Source of the DNA: Bauldia litoralis | Lineage (GTDB): Bacteria > Pseudomonadota > Alphaproteobacteria > Rhizobiales > Kaistiaceae | DNA length: 64,000 nt | Assembly: GCF_900104485.1 (NCBI RefSeq) | Contig: NZ_FMXQ01000001.1 | Span: forward strand, 682,001-746,000 | Direction: 5' to 3' | Shown: positions 1 to 8,298 of the stretch, piece by piece | Numbering within the stretch: the stretch's first letter is position 1 | Layout: every line of letters begins with the position of its first letter | Notes under the pieces: generated by a model | Told to the model about the DNA's origin: nothing | Databases searched by the model: none | The model's input: only the letters and a program-made list of their open reading frames with translations | Made by a program: the position numbers and the translations under genes

Positions 1-393
1 CCCGAGACCATCATCGAGCCCGGCCGCGGCATGGTCGGCGAGGCCGGCATGATCAAGGCCGAGGTCGTGCTGATCTCGAAGAAGTCGGCGACCGATCCGA
101 TGCGCTGGGTCTATCTCGACATCGGCAAGTTCGGCGGCCTCGCCGAGACCATGGACGAGGCGATCCGCTACCCGATCCGCACGCCGCGCGACGGCGACGC
201 CACCGAGCCCTGCGTCATCGCCGGCCCGACCTGCGATTCGGCCGACGTGCTCTACGAGAAGACGCCCTACGAGTTGCCGGTCTCGCTCGCCATCGGCGAC
301 GAGGTGCTGATCGAGGGCACCGGCGCTTATACCCAGACCTACTCGGCCGTCGCCTTCAATGGCTTCGACCCGCTCAAATCCTACGTGATCTGA
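1..393 (+). CDS. Ornithine/lysine-type PLP decarboxylase (alanine-racemase fold), C-terminal part
   Basis: Only the last 130 residues are in the window; the frame is open from base 1. The visible part contains EPGRGMVGEAG, GPTCDSADVLYE and GAYT followed by FNGF. These are C-terminal hallmarks of fold-III PLP decarboxylases acting on ornithine, lysine or diaminopimelate. The Cys of GPTCDSAD is the active-site cysteine contributed across the dimer in eukaryotic-type ornithine decarboxylases. The likely reaction is ornithine to putrescine plus CO2. That would feed the homospermidine synthase 4.1 kb downstream, although the genes between are on mixed strands. The GNAT gene follows 10 bp after the stop, so the two may be co-transcribed. 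Lysine could also be a substrate. Confidence 0.85.
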   Translation, partial: PETIIEPGRGMVGEAGMIKAEVVLISKKSATDPMRWVYLDIGKFGGLAETMDEAIRYPIRTPRDGDATEPCVIAGPTCDSADVLYEKTPYELPVSLAIGDEVLIEGTGAYTQTYSAVAFNGFDPLKSYVI

Positions 394-403
394 GCCGCCG
401 ACG

Positions 404-919
404 ATGATCCACATAGACGAAGAGGCGCCGGCCGATGTCGGCGCCCGGGAAGTCCTGCTCGACCGGGTGATGCCCGATCGCGCCGGCAAACCCTCGGAAC
501 GGCTCCGCGAGGGCCGGCTTCCGGCCGCCGGCCTTGCGCTGGTCGCCCGCGACGGCGGCACGGTCGTCGGCTCGGTCCGTCTCTGGCATGTGACGGCGGC
601 TGATCGGCCGGCGCTGCTTCTCGGGCCTCTGGCGGTCGAACAGCACCTGCGCGGCAAGGGCGTCGGCGCCGGCCTGATGCAGGTCGCGCTGAACCGCGCC
701 GAGCTTGCCGGCCACAAGGCGGTGATCCTGGTCGGAGACCCGGAGTACTACGCCCGCTTCGGCTTCGTCGCTGGCCCGGTCGACGGCCTGCATATGCCGG
801 GCCCGGTCGAACGGCGGCGCTTCCTCGCCTACGAATTCGTCGACGGCAGCCTGGCCGGCGTCGAAGGGCGGGTGATGGCGGCGGGCGCCATGGTCACCGG
901 GCTGCGCGAAGCCGCCTGA
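404..919 (+). CDS. GNAT family N-acetyltransferase (YhbS-like)
   Basis: A 171-residue protein with one acetyltransferase fold. The acetyl-CoA pyrophosphate loop appears as EQHLRGKGVGAGLM, close to the R/Q-x-x-G-x-G/A consensus, after the strand LLLGPLAV. A typical C-terminal PEYYARFGFV segment follows. The architecture matches the YhbS-like (COG3153) subgroup, whose acceptor substrates are mostly unknown. It starts 10 bp after the decarboxylase stop. A link to polyamine acetylation is tempting but unproven, because this subgroup differs from spermidine acetyltransferases of the SpeG type. Confidence 0.85.
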   Translation: MIHIDEEAPADVGAREVLLDRVMPDRAGKPSERLREGRLPAAGLALVARDGGTVVGSVRLWHVTAADRPALLLGPLAVEQHLRGKGVGAGLMQVALNRAELAGHKAVILVGDPEYYARFGFVAGPVDGLHMPGPVERRRFLAYEFVDGSLAGVEGRVMAAGAMVTGLREAA

Positions 920-931
920 CACGACAGTTCG

Positions 932-958
932 CGATCCCTGCCCCTCGGGCAGGGATCG
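932..958. terminator. Bidirectional terminator hairpin between convergent genes
   Basis: A perfect 12-bp inverted repeat (CGATCCCTGCCC and its complement) with a 3-nt loop sits exactly between the stop of the GNAT gene and the stop of the convergent M3 peptidase gene. There is no long T tract on either side, but position and perfection suggest a shared transcription end. Confidence 0.7.
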
Positions 959-962
959 TCCG

Positions 963-3026
963 TCAGCCGCGCGGCCCCTCGTCCAGCCCGCGCTTCCTGA
1001 GCAGCGCCTCCGGCGTCGGCATGCGGCCCCGGAAGCGGGTATAGGCCTCGGCCGGATCGCGAAGATTGCCGGCCGAATAGACATTCTCGTAGAGCTTCCG
1101 CGCCGTCTCCGGATCGAAGGGATCGCCGGCTTCCTCGAAGGCGGCGAATGCGTCGGCATCAAGCACTTCCGACCACAGGTAGCTGTAGTAGCCGGCCGCG
1201 TAGTGATCGCCGGAGAAGATGTGGAGGAAATGCGGGGTGCGGTGGCGCATGGCAATCGCCGGCGGCATGCCGATCCGCTCCAGCGCCGCCTTCTCGAAGG
1301 CGACCACGTCGAGTTCGTCGGTATCGCCGGCCATGTGCAGGTCGAGGTCGATCAGCGCCGAGGCGGTGTATTCGACGGTGGCGAAGCCCTGGTTGAAGGC
1401 CCGCGCCGACAAGAGCCGCTCCAGCAGCGCATCCGGCATCGGCTCGCCGGTCTCGTGGTGGACGGCGAATCGCTTCAGCACCTCCGGCTCCTGCAGCCAG
1501 TGCTCGAAGAGTTGCGACGGCAGCTCGACGAAATCGGTGGCGACATTGGTGCCGGACAGCAGCGGATAGCTGACGTTGGAGAGCAGGCCATGCAGCGCGT
1601 GGCCGAATTCGTGGAACAGCGTCCGCGCGTCGTCGAAGGATAGCAGCGCCGGCTTGCCGGCCGGCGGCTTTGAGAAATTCATCACGTTGACGATGATCGG
1701 CCGCACGTCGCCATCGAGCCGGTGCTGGCTGCGATAGGCGCCCATCCACGCCCCGCTCCGCTTTGACGAGCGGGCGAAATAATCGCCAAGGAACAGGCCG
1801 AGCGCCCGCCCGTCGCGATCCTTTCCCTCCCACGCCCGGACATCGGGGTGATAGAGCGGCACATCCCAGACTGGCGCGAAGGAGACGCCGAACAGGCGGC
1901 TCGCGGTCCAGAAGGCCGCCTCGATCAGGTTGTCGAGATGGAGGTAGGGCTTCAACTCCGACTCGTCGAAGTCGTAGCGGCGCTTGCGCAGGCGGTCGGC
2001 ATAGTGTCGCCAGTCGGCGGCGGAGAGCTCGAAGTTGTTGCCCTCCTCGGCGATCAGCGCCTGCAGTTCCGCCGTTTCCTTCGCCGCCAGCCGGGTGCCC
2101 GGTCCCCATACCGTCTGCAGGAGTTCGGACACCGCCTCCGGCGTCCGCGCCATCGCGTCGGCGAGATTGAAATGAGCGTAGCTCTCGGCGCCGAGCAGGC
2201 GGGCGCGCTCGTTTCGCAGCCGAATCGTCTCGGCGATCAGCGCCCGGTTGTCGGAGTCGCCGCCATTCTCACCGCGCCGGATCCACGCCTCGAAGGCCTT
2301 TTCGCGCAGGTCGCGCCGCGTCGAGAATTGCAGCAGCGACTCGACGCTCGACCGGGCGAGCGTGATGACATATTTGCCCGGCAGATCGCGGTCCTCGGCC
2401 GCCTGCGCCGCCGCCGCCCGCGCCCAGTCCGGCAGCCCGGCGAGGTCGTCCTCGCTGTCCAGCACCATCGTCCAGGCCGCCTCGTCGGCCAGAACATTCT
2501 GGCTGAACAGCGTACCGACGGTGGCAAGCCGCTCATTGATTTCAGCAAGGCGCGCCTTGCCGGCCTCGTCGAGCGCGGCGCCGGACCGCTCGAAGATGGT
2601 GTGGTAACGATCGACCAGCCGGCGCTGCTCGTCCGTCAGGTCGAGGCTGTCGCGACGCTCCCAGACCGACCGGATTCGTTCGTAGAGTGCACCGTTGAGG
2701 TGGATTTCGTCGGAATGGCGCGACAGGACCGGCGCGATCTCACGCTCCACCGCCTGCAGCGCATCGCTGGTATTGGCGCTGGCCAGACCGAAGAAGACGC
2801 GCGCCACCCGCGCAAGCGGCATCCCGGCCCGCTCCAGCGCGACGATCGTATTGTCGAAATCCGGCTCGGCCGGATCGGCGGCGATCCGGTCGACCGCGGC
2901 GCGCTGCCCAGCCATCGTCGCGTCGAGGGCCGGCCGGTAATGCTCCGGCCGGATCCGGTCGAAGGGCGGGCCGCCAAACGGCGTCTCCCACGGTGCCAGC
3001 AGCGGATTGTCGGTCTCGGTCGTCAT
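963..3026 (-). CDS. M3 family zinc metallopeptidase (peptidyl-dipeptidase Dcp / oligopeptidase A type)
   Basis: A 687-residue cytoplasmic oligopeptidase, the usual length for Dcp/OpdA (about 680). The zinc motif HEFGH is at residues 472-476, inside LFHEFGHALHG. The third ligand region reads DFVELPSQLFEHW, as in the family. The N-terminus NPLLAPWETPFGGPPFDRI is also typical. I chose the ATG at 3026 because GAGAGG lies 8 bases upstream and the homologous N-terminus begins there; the frame stays open further upstream but encodes nothing recognisable. It probably degrades peptides left by ATP-dependent proteases. There is no signal peptide. Confidence 0.93.
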   Translation of the reverse strand: MTTETDNPLLAPWETPFGGPPFDRIRPEHYRPALDATMAGQRAAVDRIAADPAEPDFDNTIVALERAGMPLARVARVFFGLASANTSDALQAVEREIAPVLSRHSDEIHLNGALYERIRSVWERRDSLDLTDEQRRLVDRYHTIFERSGAALDEAGKARLAEINERLATVGTLFSQNVLADEAAWTMVLDSEDDLAGLPDWARAAAAQAAEDRDLPGKYVITLARSSVESLLQFSTRRDLREKAFEAWIRRGENGGDSDNRALIAETIRLRNERARLLGAESYAHFNLADAMARTPEAVSELLQTVWGPGTRLAAKETAELQALIAEEGNNFELSAADWRHYADRLRKRRYDFDESELKPYLHLDNLIEAAFWTASRLFGVSFAPVWDVPLYHPDVRAWEGKDRDGRALGLFLGDYFARSSKRSGAWMGAYRSQHRLDGDVRPIIVNVMNFSKPPAGKPALLSFDDARTLFHEFGHALHGLLSNVSYPLLSGTNVATDFVELPSQLFEHWLQEPEVLKRFAVHHETGEPMPDALLERLLSARAFNQGFATVEYTASALIDLDLHMAGDTDELDVVAFEKAALERIGMPPAIAMRHRTPHFLHIFSGDHYAAGYYSYLWSEVLDADAFAAFEEAGDPFDPETARKLYENVYSAGNLRDPAEAYTRFRGRMPTPEALLRKRGLDEGPRG

Positions 3027-3078
3027 CGGGGAAGCCTCTCGGGAAGGATTTCCCTCCATATAGCCCCTCGATGGTCGA

Positions 3079-4347
3079 TCAGGGAGTGCGCGGCCCCGGA
3101 AAACCCGTCGCCAGGTGTCGGGACAGTTCCTCGATGGCCGCATCGCGTTGCGGATCCGCCCCGGCCGCATGGCGGAAATCGAAGGGAACCGCGATGTCCG
3201 GCTGCACGCCGACATCCTCCAGCCGGCCGCCATCGACGAAGACATCGGCGACCGCGATCTCCAGCAGGCTGCCATCGGGCAACCAGAAGGCCCGCCCGGC
3301 CAGCACGTCGGCGGCGGTTGGCTCGCCGATCAGCGTCACGCCATTCTCCTTCAGCGCATAGGCGAGGATTTCCATGCCGCTGCGGGTCCCCTCGTCAATG
3401 ATCGCAACGATCGGCTTCCGCCAGCGCGCATGAATGAGGTCGATCTTGTCGTCGCGGAAGACCATCGTCATCTCCGGCGAGCCGCCGACAAAGGTATCGG
3501 CCGCATCCCCCGGCGCGCCGCCCCAGCGGCTGCGCAGGTCGAGGACCAGCCCGTCGGCCTCGGCCAGCGGCCCGGTCAACGCTTCCTCGATGACGCCTTC
3601 GACCGCCCGCTCGGTATAGGCCCAGAGGCGGAGATAGCCGATTCCATAGCCGTCGTGCTCGATGACTTCGGCGCTCCCGGCGATCGCCGAGACGAACGTG
3701 TCCGCCGGCGACAGTTTTTCGACCGGCACGCTGATATCGAACGGCGCGCCGTCGGCCGTGCGGCGGATCGAGACCGCCGCCGACCGTCCGGCCTTGTTGC
3801 GGAAGGAACCGATCTCGGCGAACGGCTCATCGTCGACGGCGAGGATCTCGTCGCCGACCAGCAGGCCGGCCCGGTCGGCAGGTCCACCGTCATAGACATC
3901 GGTGATGAAGACCCGGTCGCCGTCGGCGACGCTGGCGATGCCGATACCCGCATAGGTCACGTCGCCATCCGGGGGAAAGATCTGCCGGATGCGCTCGCGA
4001 AGCCCGTAGCGGAAGACGTCGACCAGTTCGTAATAGGCCAGTTCTTCCGGCGCGAACCGGCCGGTATGGGAAACGTCGAGGCTGGCCAGCACGAAGTCGA
4101 TGGCGTCGCCCAGTACCGCCGGATCGCCGGCGCCGACATCGGGCACGTTGGCGATCATCACCGCGACCGCGTCGCGGAAGGCGGGGAGCTTTTCCTTCGC
4201 GTAGAAATTTTCTTCGACCAGGTCGGTCGCCCGGTCGAAGATCGGATTGCCCGACCGCGCCGCCGTCTCCGCCACGGCAGGCGTCGCCGCCAGAGCGAGC
4301 GCGATTGCCGCGGCGACTGCGGAATGGCGAATAATGGTGATCTGCAT
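3079..4347 (-). CDS. Secreted S41-type (C-terminal processing) protease with PDZ domain, atypical catalytic site
   Basis: A 422-residue protein with a signal peptide (MQITIIRHSAVAAAIALALA, cleavage near AVA-ET), a PDZ-like segment (GIGIASV to GDEILAVDDEPF) and an S41 peptidase core. The segment EGTRSGMEI aligns with the GSASASEI nucleophile loop and puts a serine at residue 323. The catalytic-lysine segment, usually GKG, reads GEPTAADVLAG here and has no lysine. It may use another mechanism or be a non-catalytic or binding member. The ATG at 4347 begins the signal peptide; the open frame upstream looks spurious. It is divergent from homospermidine synthase and 52 bp upstream of the M3 peptidase gene on the same strand, so the two may form an operon. 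Confidence 0.82.
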   Translation of the reverse strand: MQITIIRHSAVAAAIALALAATPAVAETAARSGNPIFDRATDLVEENFYAKEKLPAFRDAVAVMIANVPDVGAGDPAVLGDAIDFVLASLDVSHTGRFAPEELAYYELVDVFRYGLRERIRQIFPPDGDVTYAGIGIASVADGDRVFITDVYDGGPADRAGLLVGDEILAVDDEPFAEIGSFRNKAGRSAAVSIRRTADGAPFDISVPVEKLSPADTFVSAIAGSAEVIEHDGYGIGYLRLWAYTERAVEGVIEEALTGPLAEADGLVLDLRSRWGGAPGDAADTFVGGSPEMTMVFRDDKIDLIHARWRKPIVAIIDEGTRSGMEILAYALKENGVTLIGEPTAADVLAGRAFWLPDGSLLEIAVADVFVDGGRLEDVGVQPDIAVPFDFRHAAGADPQRDAAIEELSRHLATGFPGPRTP

Positions 4348-4388
4348 GGCTCGTCCTCGACGGGAGCCGCCCGGAAACGATAGATATG

Positions 4389-4398
4389 CCCAATTGGG
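4389..4398. promoter_or_regulatory. 10-bp perfect palindrome in a divergent promoter region
   Basis: CCCAATTGGG lies 42 bp upstream of the S41 protease start and 107 bp upstream of homospermidine synthase, in the only spacer between these divergent genes. It could be an operator half or a chance palindrome. No matching regulator is adjacent. Confidence 0.3.
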
Positions 4399-4504
4399 AC
4401 AATGTCGACTCACGACTTCGATCCGAATCGACGCGGAACGGTTGACGCTGGTGTCGGTTTGCCGTGATGAAGATCGACGACCTCGGAAAGCAAGGAGACT
4501 GCGC

Positions 4505-5941
4505 ATGGCCGCCTGGCCGACCTACGGGAAGATCGACGGCCCGATCGTGATGATCGGCTTCGGTTCAATCGGCAAGGGCATGCTCGCCCTGCTCGAGCGG
4601 CATTTCGAATTCGACGCCGCGCGGATGGTCGTCATCGATCCCGACGATTCGGGCCAGCCCCTGCTTGCCGAGCACAAGGTCCGCTACCTGAAGGAAGAAC
4701 TGGTCCCCGCCAACTACCGCGAGATTCTCAGCGCGCTGCTGACCGAAGGCGAGGGTACCGGCTTCTGCGTCAATCTATCGGTCGACACCTCGTCGCTGGA
4801 GATCATGCGCCTCTGCCGCGAGATCGGCGTTCCCTATATCGACACCGTCGTCGAGCCATGGCCCGGATTCTACTTCGACCGCACCACGCCACCCGAGGCG
4901 CGGACCAACAACGCGCTCCGCAACACGGTCCGGCAGGAGAAGGCGACCAATCCCGGTGGCACGACGGCTGTCTCCTGCTGCGGCGCCAACCCGGGCATGG
5001 TCTCGTGGTTCGTCAAGCAGGCGCTGGTCAATATCGCTCACGACACCGGCCACAGCTTCACCGAGCCCGCGCAGGACGACCGGGACGGCTGGGCGCGCCT
5101 GATGCGCGACCTCGGCGTCAAGGGTGTCCATATCGCCGAACGCGACACCCAGCGGGCGCGCACCCCGAAGCCGATGAATGTCTTCGTCAACACCTGGTCG
5201 GTTGAAGGCTTCATCTCCGAGGGACTGCAGCCCGCCGAACTCGGATGGGGCACGCATGAAAAATGGATGCCCGAGAATGCCAGGGTCGAAACCATCGGCC
5301 CCAAAGCCGGCATCTATCTGATGCAGCCTGGCGCCGACACGCGCGTCCGCACCTGGTGCCCGACGCCCGGCCCTCAGCACGGCCTCCTCGTCACCCACAA
5401 CGAGGCGATCTCGATTTCCGACTATTTCACCCTTCGCGATGGCGACGACGTCGTCTTCCGGCCGACCTGCCACTACGCTTATCACCCCGCCGACGACGCC
5501 ATCCTTTCGGTGCGCGAGATGTTCGGCCAGGCCGGCAAGGCACAGCCGGAATTGCACATTCTCGAAGAGGACGAGATCGTCGATGGCATCGACGAACTCG
5601 GTGTCCTGCTCTACGGCCACGCCCGCAACGCCTACTGGTTCGGCTCGCAGCTCTCGATCCAGGAAACCCGCGAGCTCGCCCCCTACCAGAATGCCACCGG
5701 GTTGCAGGTGACTTCCGCGGTGCTGGCCGGCATGGTCTGGGCGCTGGAGAATCCGGGCGCCGGCATCGTCGAGACCGACGAGATGGACTATCGCCGCTGT
5801 CTCGAAGTCCAAACGCCGTATCTCGGTCCGGTCAAGGGCTACTACACCGATTGGACGCCGCTCACCGATCGGCCGGGCTTCTTCCCGGAGGATATCGACG
5901 AAAGCGACCCCTGGCAGTTCAGGAACGTGCTCGTTCGCTAG
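4505..5941 (+). CDS. hss: Homospermidine synthase
   Basis: A 478-residue protein, the length typical of bacterial homospermidine synthases (about 475-480), in the saccharopine-dehydrogenase-like family. The N-terminus has the Rossmann dinucleotide motif (VMIGFGSIGKGM). Further family segments include IDTVVEPWPGFYFD, SCCGANPGMVSWFVKQAL and YHPADDAILS. The enzyme joins two putrescines to sym-homospermidine in an NAD-dependent cycle and releases ammonia. The start at 4505 is supported by AAGGAG about 8 bases upstream; a longer frame begins inside the neighbouring promoter region and is unlikely. With the decarboxylase at the window start it would give ornithine to putrescine to homospermidine, a polyamine route common in Hyphomicrobiales. 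Confidence 0.94.
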   Translation: MAAWPTYGKIDGPIVMIGFGSIGKGMLALLERHFEFDAARMVVIDPDDSGQPLLAEHKVRYLKEELVPANYREILSALLTEGEGTGFCVNLSVDTSSLEIMRLCREIGVPYIDTVVEPWPGFYFDRTTPPEARTNNALRNTVRQEKATNPGGTTAVSCCGANPGMVSWFVKQALVNIAHDTGHSFTEPAQDDRDGWARLMRDLGVKGVHIAERDTQRARTPKPMNVFVNTWSVEGFISEGLQPAELGWGTHEKWMPENARVETIGPKAGIYLMQPGADTRVRTWCPTPGPQHGLLVTHNEAISISDYFTLRDGDDVVFRPTCHYAYHPADDAILSVREMFGQAGKAQPELHILEEDEIVDGIDELGVLLYGHARNAYWFGSQLSIQETRELAPYQNATGLQVTSAVLAGMVWALENPGAGIVETDEMDYRRCLEVQTPYLGPVKGYYTDWTPLTDRPGFFPEDIDESDPWQFRNVLVR

Positions 5942-5943
5942 GG

Positions 5944-6207
5944 CTAGAGAACGAAGCCGACCAGCACGACAAGAACGATGATCGCCACCGCCGCGCCGGC
6001 GATCATCATGATACGGCTGCTCGATTCCGGCTCGCGATAACCGCCTTCGCGCTCGCCGGTCGGGCCGCCGTCGACGTGCCCTCTTTCAATCGGGCCGGTG
6101 TCGAGCGGTGCGCCGGGATCGTCGATCCGGCCGTGCATCCCCTCCTCCGCCTCCTCGACAATCCGCTTGATCTCGTCCCTTTCGGGTCCGTCCTCGGCTG
6201 GCGTCAT
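5944..6207 (-). CDS. Small hypothetical protein with C-terminal membrane anchor
   Basis: 87 residues. The first 60 or so are acidic and polar (MTPAEDGPERDEIKRIVEEAEEG and a Pro/Gly-rich part). The last 20 form one hydrophobic helix, IMMIAGAAVAIIVLVVLVGF, so a tail-anchored topology with the acidic part in the cytoplasm is likely. GGGAGGAG lies 6 bases before the ATG at 6207. Its stop is 2 bp from the stop of homospermidine synthase (convergent). I do not recognise the family. Confidence 0.65.
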   Translation of the reverse strand: MTPAEDGPERDEIKRIVEEAEEGMHGRIDDPGAPLDTGPIERGHVDGGPTGEREGGYREPESSSRIMMIAGAAVAIIVLVVLVGFVL

Positions 6208-6339
6208 CGGTGCTCCTCCCCTCGGCAAAGACGATGGCGATAGAGTGCCATGTGTAGCCAACCGCAGCCAGATGAGAAAGGTTTCGCACCGGCTTTCCGA
6301 TTTGGCATGATACCGCCCGACCACAACAGGAGACCCACG

Positions 6340-6651
6340 ATGCCACGCACGACCCTCGCCCTGCTTCTTGGCTCAGCGCTCGTCTTGTCGATCACCACGG
6401 CCGGCAACGCCCAGTCGGCGGTCGATCAACGCCTCGCCGACGAGGCCGCGGCGTTTGTCGCCGACGAGGCGGACGGCGCGAGCCCGGCGGAGCGCGAGAC
6501 GATGGTCGCCTGTCTTCTCGCCGAATTCGCCGGTCTCGACGACGCGGAGAAGGAAGAACTGCTCGCCGAGGACGATTTCGAGGACAGCCTCGACGCCCTG
6601 ATCATGGCGCATCCGGAGACCGAGGATGCGCTGGAGAACTGCCTCGGCTGA
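6340..6651 (+). CDS. Small secreted acidic protein, tandem paralogue A
   Basis: 103 residues with a clear signal peptide (MPRTTLALLLGSALVLSITT, cleavage near GNA-QS). The mature part is about 80 residues, highly acidic and helical. It carries two cysteines (VACLL and ENCLG) and the motif EEELLAEDDFEDSLDAL. The same pattern recurs in the gene 190 bp downstream, so the two are tandem paralogues. The ATG at 6340 follows CAGGAG 8 bases earlier. The function is unknown; the fold may be a periplasmic helical bundle. Not assigned to a named family. Confidence 0.72.
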   Translation: MPRTTLALLLGSALVLSITTAGNAQSAVDQRLADEAAAFVADEADGASPAERETMVACLLAEFAGLDDAEKEELLAEDDFEDSLDALIMAHPETEDALENCLG

Positions 6652-6841
6652 CGGTGGACCGTGACGCGCGGGATGAACTGCCTTCCCGACGCCGGAATAT
6701 CGCCATCGTCGCGCCGATGATCGTCGTCACGATGGCGGTCGCGGATTGCTCATGGCATATCCGTGCGTCGGCGATGCACGAACCGGGCGTTTCCGGGCCG
6801 GTTATCGCCCTCAGTTCAACAAGCCAGAGAGAGACCTGCGA

Positions 6842-7135
6842 ATGAAGCGCCTTCTGCTCCTCACCCTTCTCGGTACCGCCGCGACCGTCGCCCACGCCCA
6901 GAACGCCGACAATCTTCCCGAACTCGTCGCGGCCTTCGTCGCCGAGGAACGCGAAAGCGCCACCCCGGAACGCCAGGCAGCCATCTCCGAGTGCATTCTC
7001 GGTGCATTCGAGGGACTCACCGAAGAGGAACTCGAGGCGATGATCGTCCCCGAGGATTTCGAGGACAGCTTTGACAATCTCCTCGAGGCCTATCCGGAGC
7101 GCGAAAAGATCGTCGAGGTCTGCGAGGACCTGTAG
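6842..7135 (+). CDS. Small secreted acidic protein, tandem paralogue B
   Basis: 97 residues with a signal peptide (MKRLLLLTLLGTAATVAHA, cleavage before QN). The mature part aligns with the preceding gene product: AAFVA(D/E)E at its start, a Cys followed by a hydrophobic helix (SECILGAFEGL), then EDFEDSFDNLLEAYPE and a C-terminal Cys. Both cysteines are conserved between the copies, suggesting an intramolecular disulfide. The start is fixed by the signal peptide; AGAGAGA just upstream is a plausible ribosome site. Function unknown. Confidence 0.72.
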   Translation: MKRLLLLTLLGTAATVAHAQNADNLPELVAAFVAEERESATPERQAAISECILGAFEGLTEEELEAMIVPEDFEDSFDNLLEAYPEREKIVEVCEDL

Positions 7136-7141
7136 GTCAAC

Positions 7142-7160
7142 GCCCGGCGTCACGCCGGGC
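7142..7160 (+). terminator. GC-rich hairpin after secreted paralogue B
   Basis: GCCCGGCG-TCA-CGCCGGGC is a perfect 8-bp stem starting 7 bp after the stop codon of the preceding gene. No T tract follows, so it may be a weak or Rho-assisted terminator or an mRNA 3' stabiliser. Confidence 0.5.
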
Positions 7161-7293
7161 CAACGAATCCCCGGGATGACGGCCGCCGAGCGCGCACCGT
7201 CGTCCCGGTTGCCACGTCGATGATGCTCGCGACCCCGGCTTGGGATAGGATGGCGGTCCGGCGCCGCACGGCCGGTCATGGAGGCAATCGACG

Positions 7294-8289
7294 ATGGCCC
7301 ATCTTTCTTCCATGCCAGCACGGAATTTCACGCTGATCTGCGCGGCAGCGCTGGCGCTCTTCGGCGCGCGTCCCGCCGCCGCCAACGACTCCACCGCCGA
7401 ACTCGGCGCGGGCGGCCTGCAACTCGTCCGCACCGACGCGATCGCGCTGCTCGCCGAGGATCTTTTCATCTCGGCCGACGAAATTCGCGTCACCTATCGC
7501 TTCCGCAACCAGACCGAAGCCCCGGTCACCTACCTCGTCGCCTTCCCGCTGCCGGCGATCGACGCCGTCGTGCCCGAGGCGATGAACGTCGCGATGCCGA
7601 GCGCCGACGCCAATTTCGTCGGCTTCACCGTCAGCGTCGACGGCGAGACTATTGCGCCATCGGTCGAGGAGCGGGTGACGGCCATGGGCGTTGACCGCAC
7701 CGAGGAGGTGCGCCGCCTCGGGCTGCCACTCAACCCGATCGCCGAGGGGCTCTACCAGCGCCTCCAGACCCTTCCCGCCGATATCACCGCCGAGCTCAAT
7801 CGACTCGGACTGGTTTATGTCGATCCCTATAACGTCGAGGCGGCATGGCGGCTGGAAACCACCTTCTATTGGGAACAAACGTTCCCGCCGGGCCAGACGA
7901 TCGTCGTCGAGCATCGCTACAAGCCGGTCGTCGGCTACGGCTTCTTCGGCGACTACGTGTTGTCCGATGCCGGCTACAAGGAAAAATACTGCATCGACAG
8001 CGGCTTCGACCGCGCTGCGAGGCGCAAGCTCTCGGGCGTCGGGGGGACGGACTTTCCCTATCTCAACGAGAAGCGGCTGAGCTACATCCTGACCACCGCC
8101 AACAACTGGTCGGGGCCGATCGGCGACTTCCGCCTGACCGTCGACAAGGGCAGCCCCGACGCGCTGGTCAGCTTCTGCGGCACCGATGTCACCAAGGTGT
8201 CGCCGACCCGCTTCGAGATGCGGGCGACCGACTTCGTCCCGGAGGCGGAACTCGACATCCTGATCGCCACGCCCCAGCCTCCGCAGTAG
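7294..8289 (+). CDS. DUF4424 domain secreted protein
   Basis: 331 residues. The N-terminus has a signal peptide (MAHLSSMPARNFTLICAAALALFGARPAAA). It is followed by the DUF4424 opening NDSTAELGAGGLQLVRTDAIALLAEDLFIS and a long beta-rich domain with YRFRNQTEAPVTYLVAFPLP. The C-terminus ends ELDILIATPQPPQ. The family is periplasmic or outer-surface and functionally uncharacterised. The ATG at 7294 is supported by GGAGG 9 bases upstream; an internal ATG at 7312 would shorten the signal peptide. It is flanked by a convergent WD40 gene and has no obvious operon partners. Confidence 0.85.
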   Translation: MAHLSSMPARNFTLICAAALALFGARPAAANDSTAELGAGGLQLVRTDAIALLAEDLFISADEIRVTYRFRNQTEAPVTYLVAFPLPAIDAVVPEAMNVAMPSADANFVGFTVSVDGETIAPSVEERVTAMGVDRTEEVRRLGLPLNPIAEGLYQRLQTLPADITAELNRLGLVYVDPYNVEAAWRLETTFYWEQTFPPGQTIVVEHRYKPVVGYGFFGDYVLSDAGYKEKYCIDSGFDRAARRKLSGVGGTDFPYLNEKRLSYILTTANNWSGPIGDFRLTVDKGSPDALVSFCGTDVTKVSPTRFEMRATDFVPEAELDILIATPQPPQ

Positions 8290-8298
8290 CCGGAAGCC

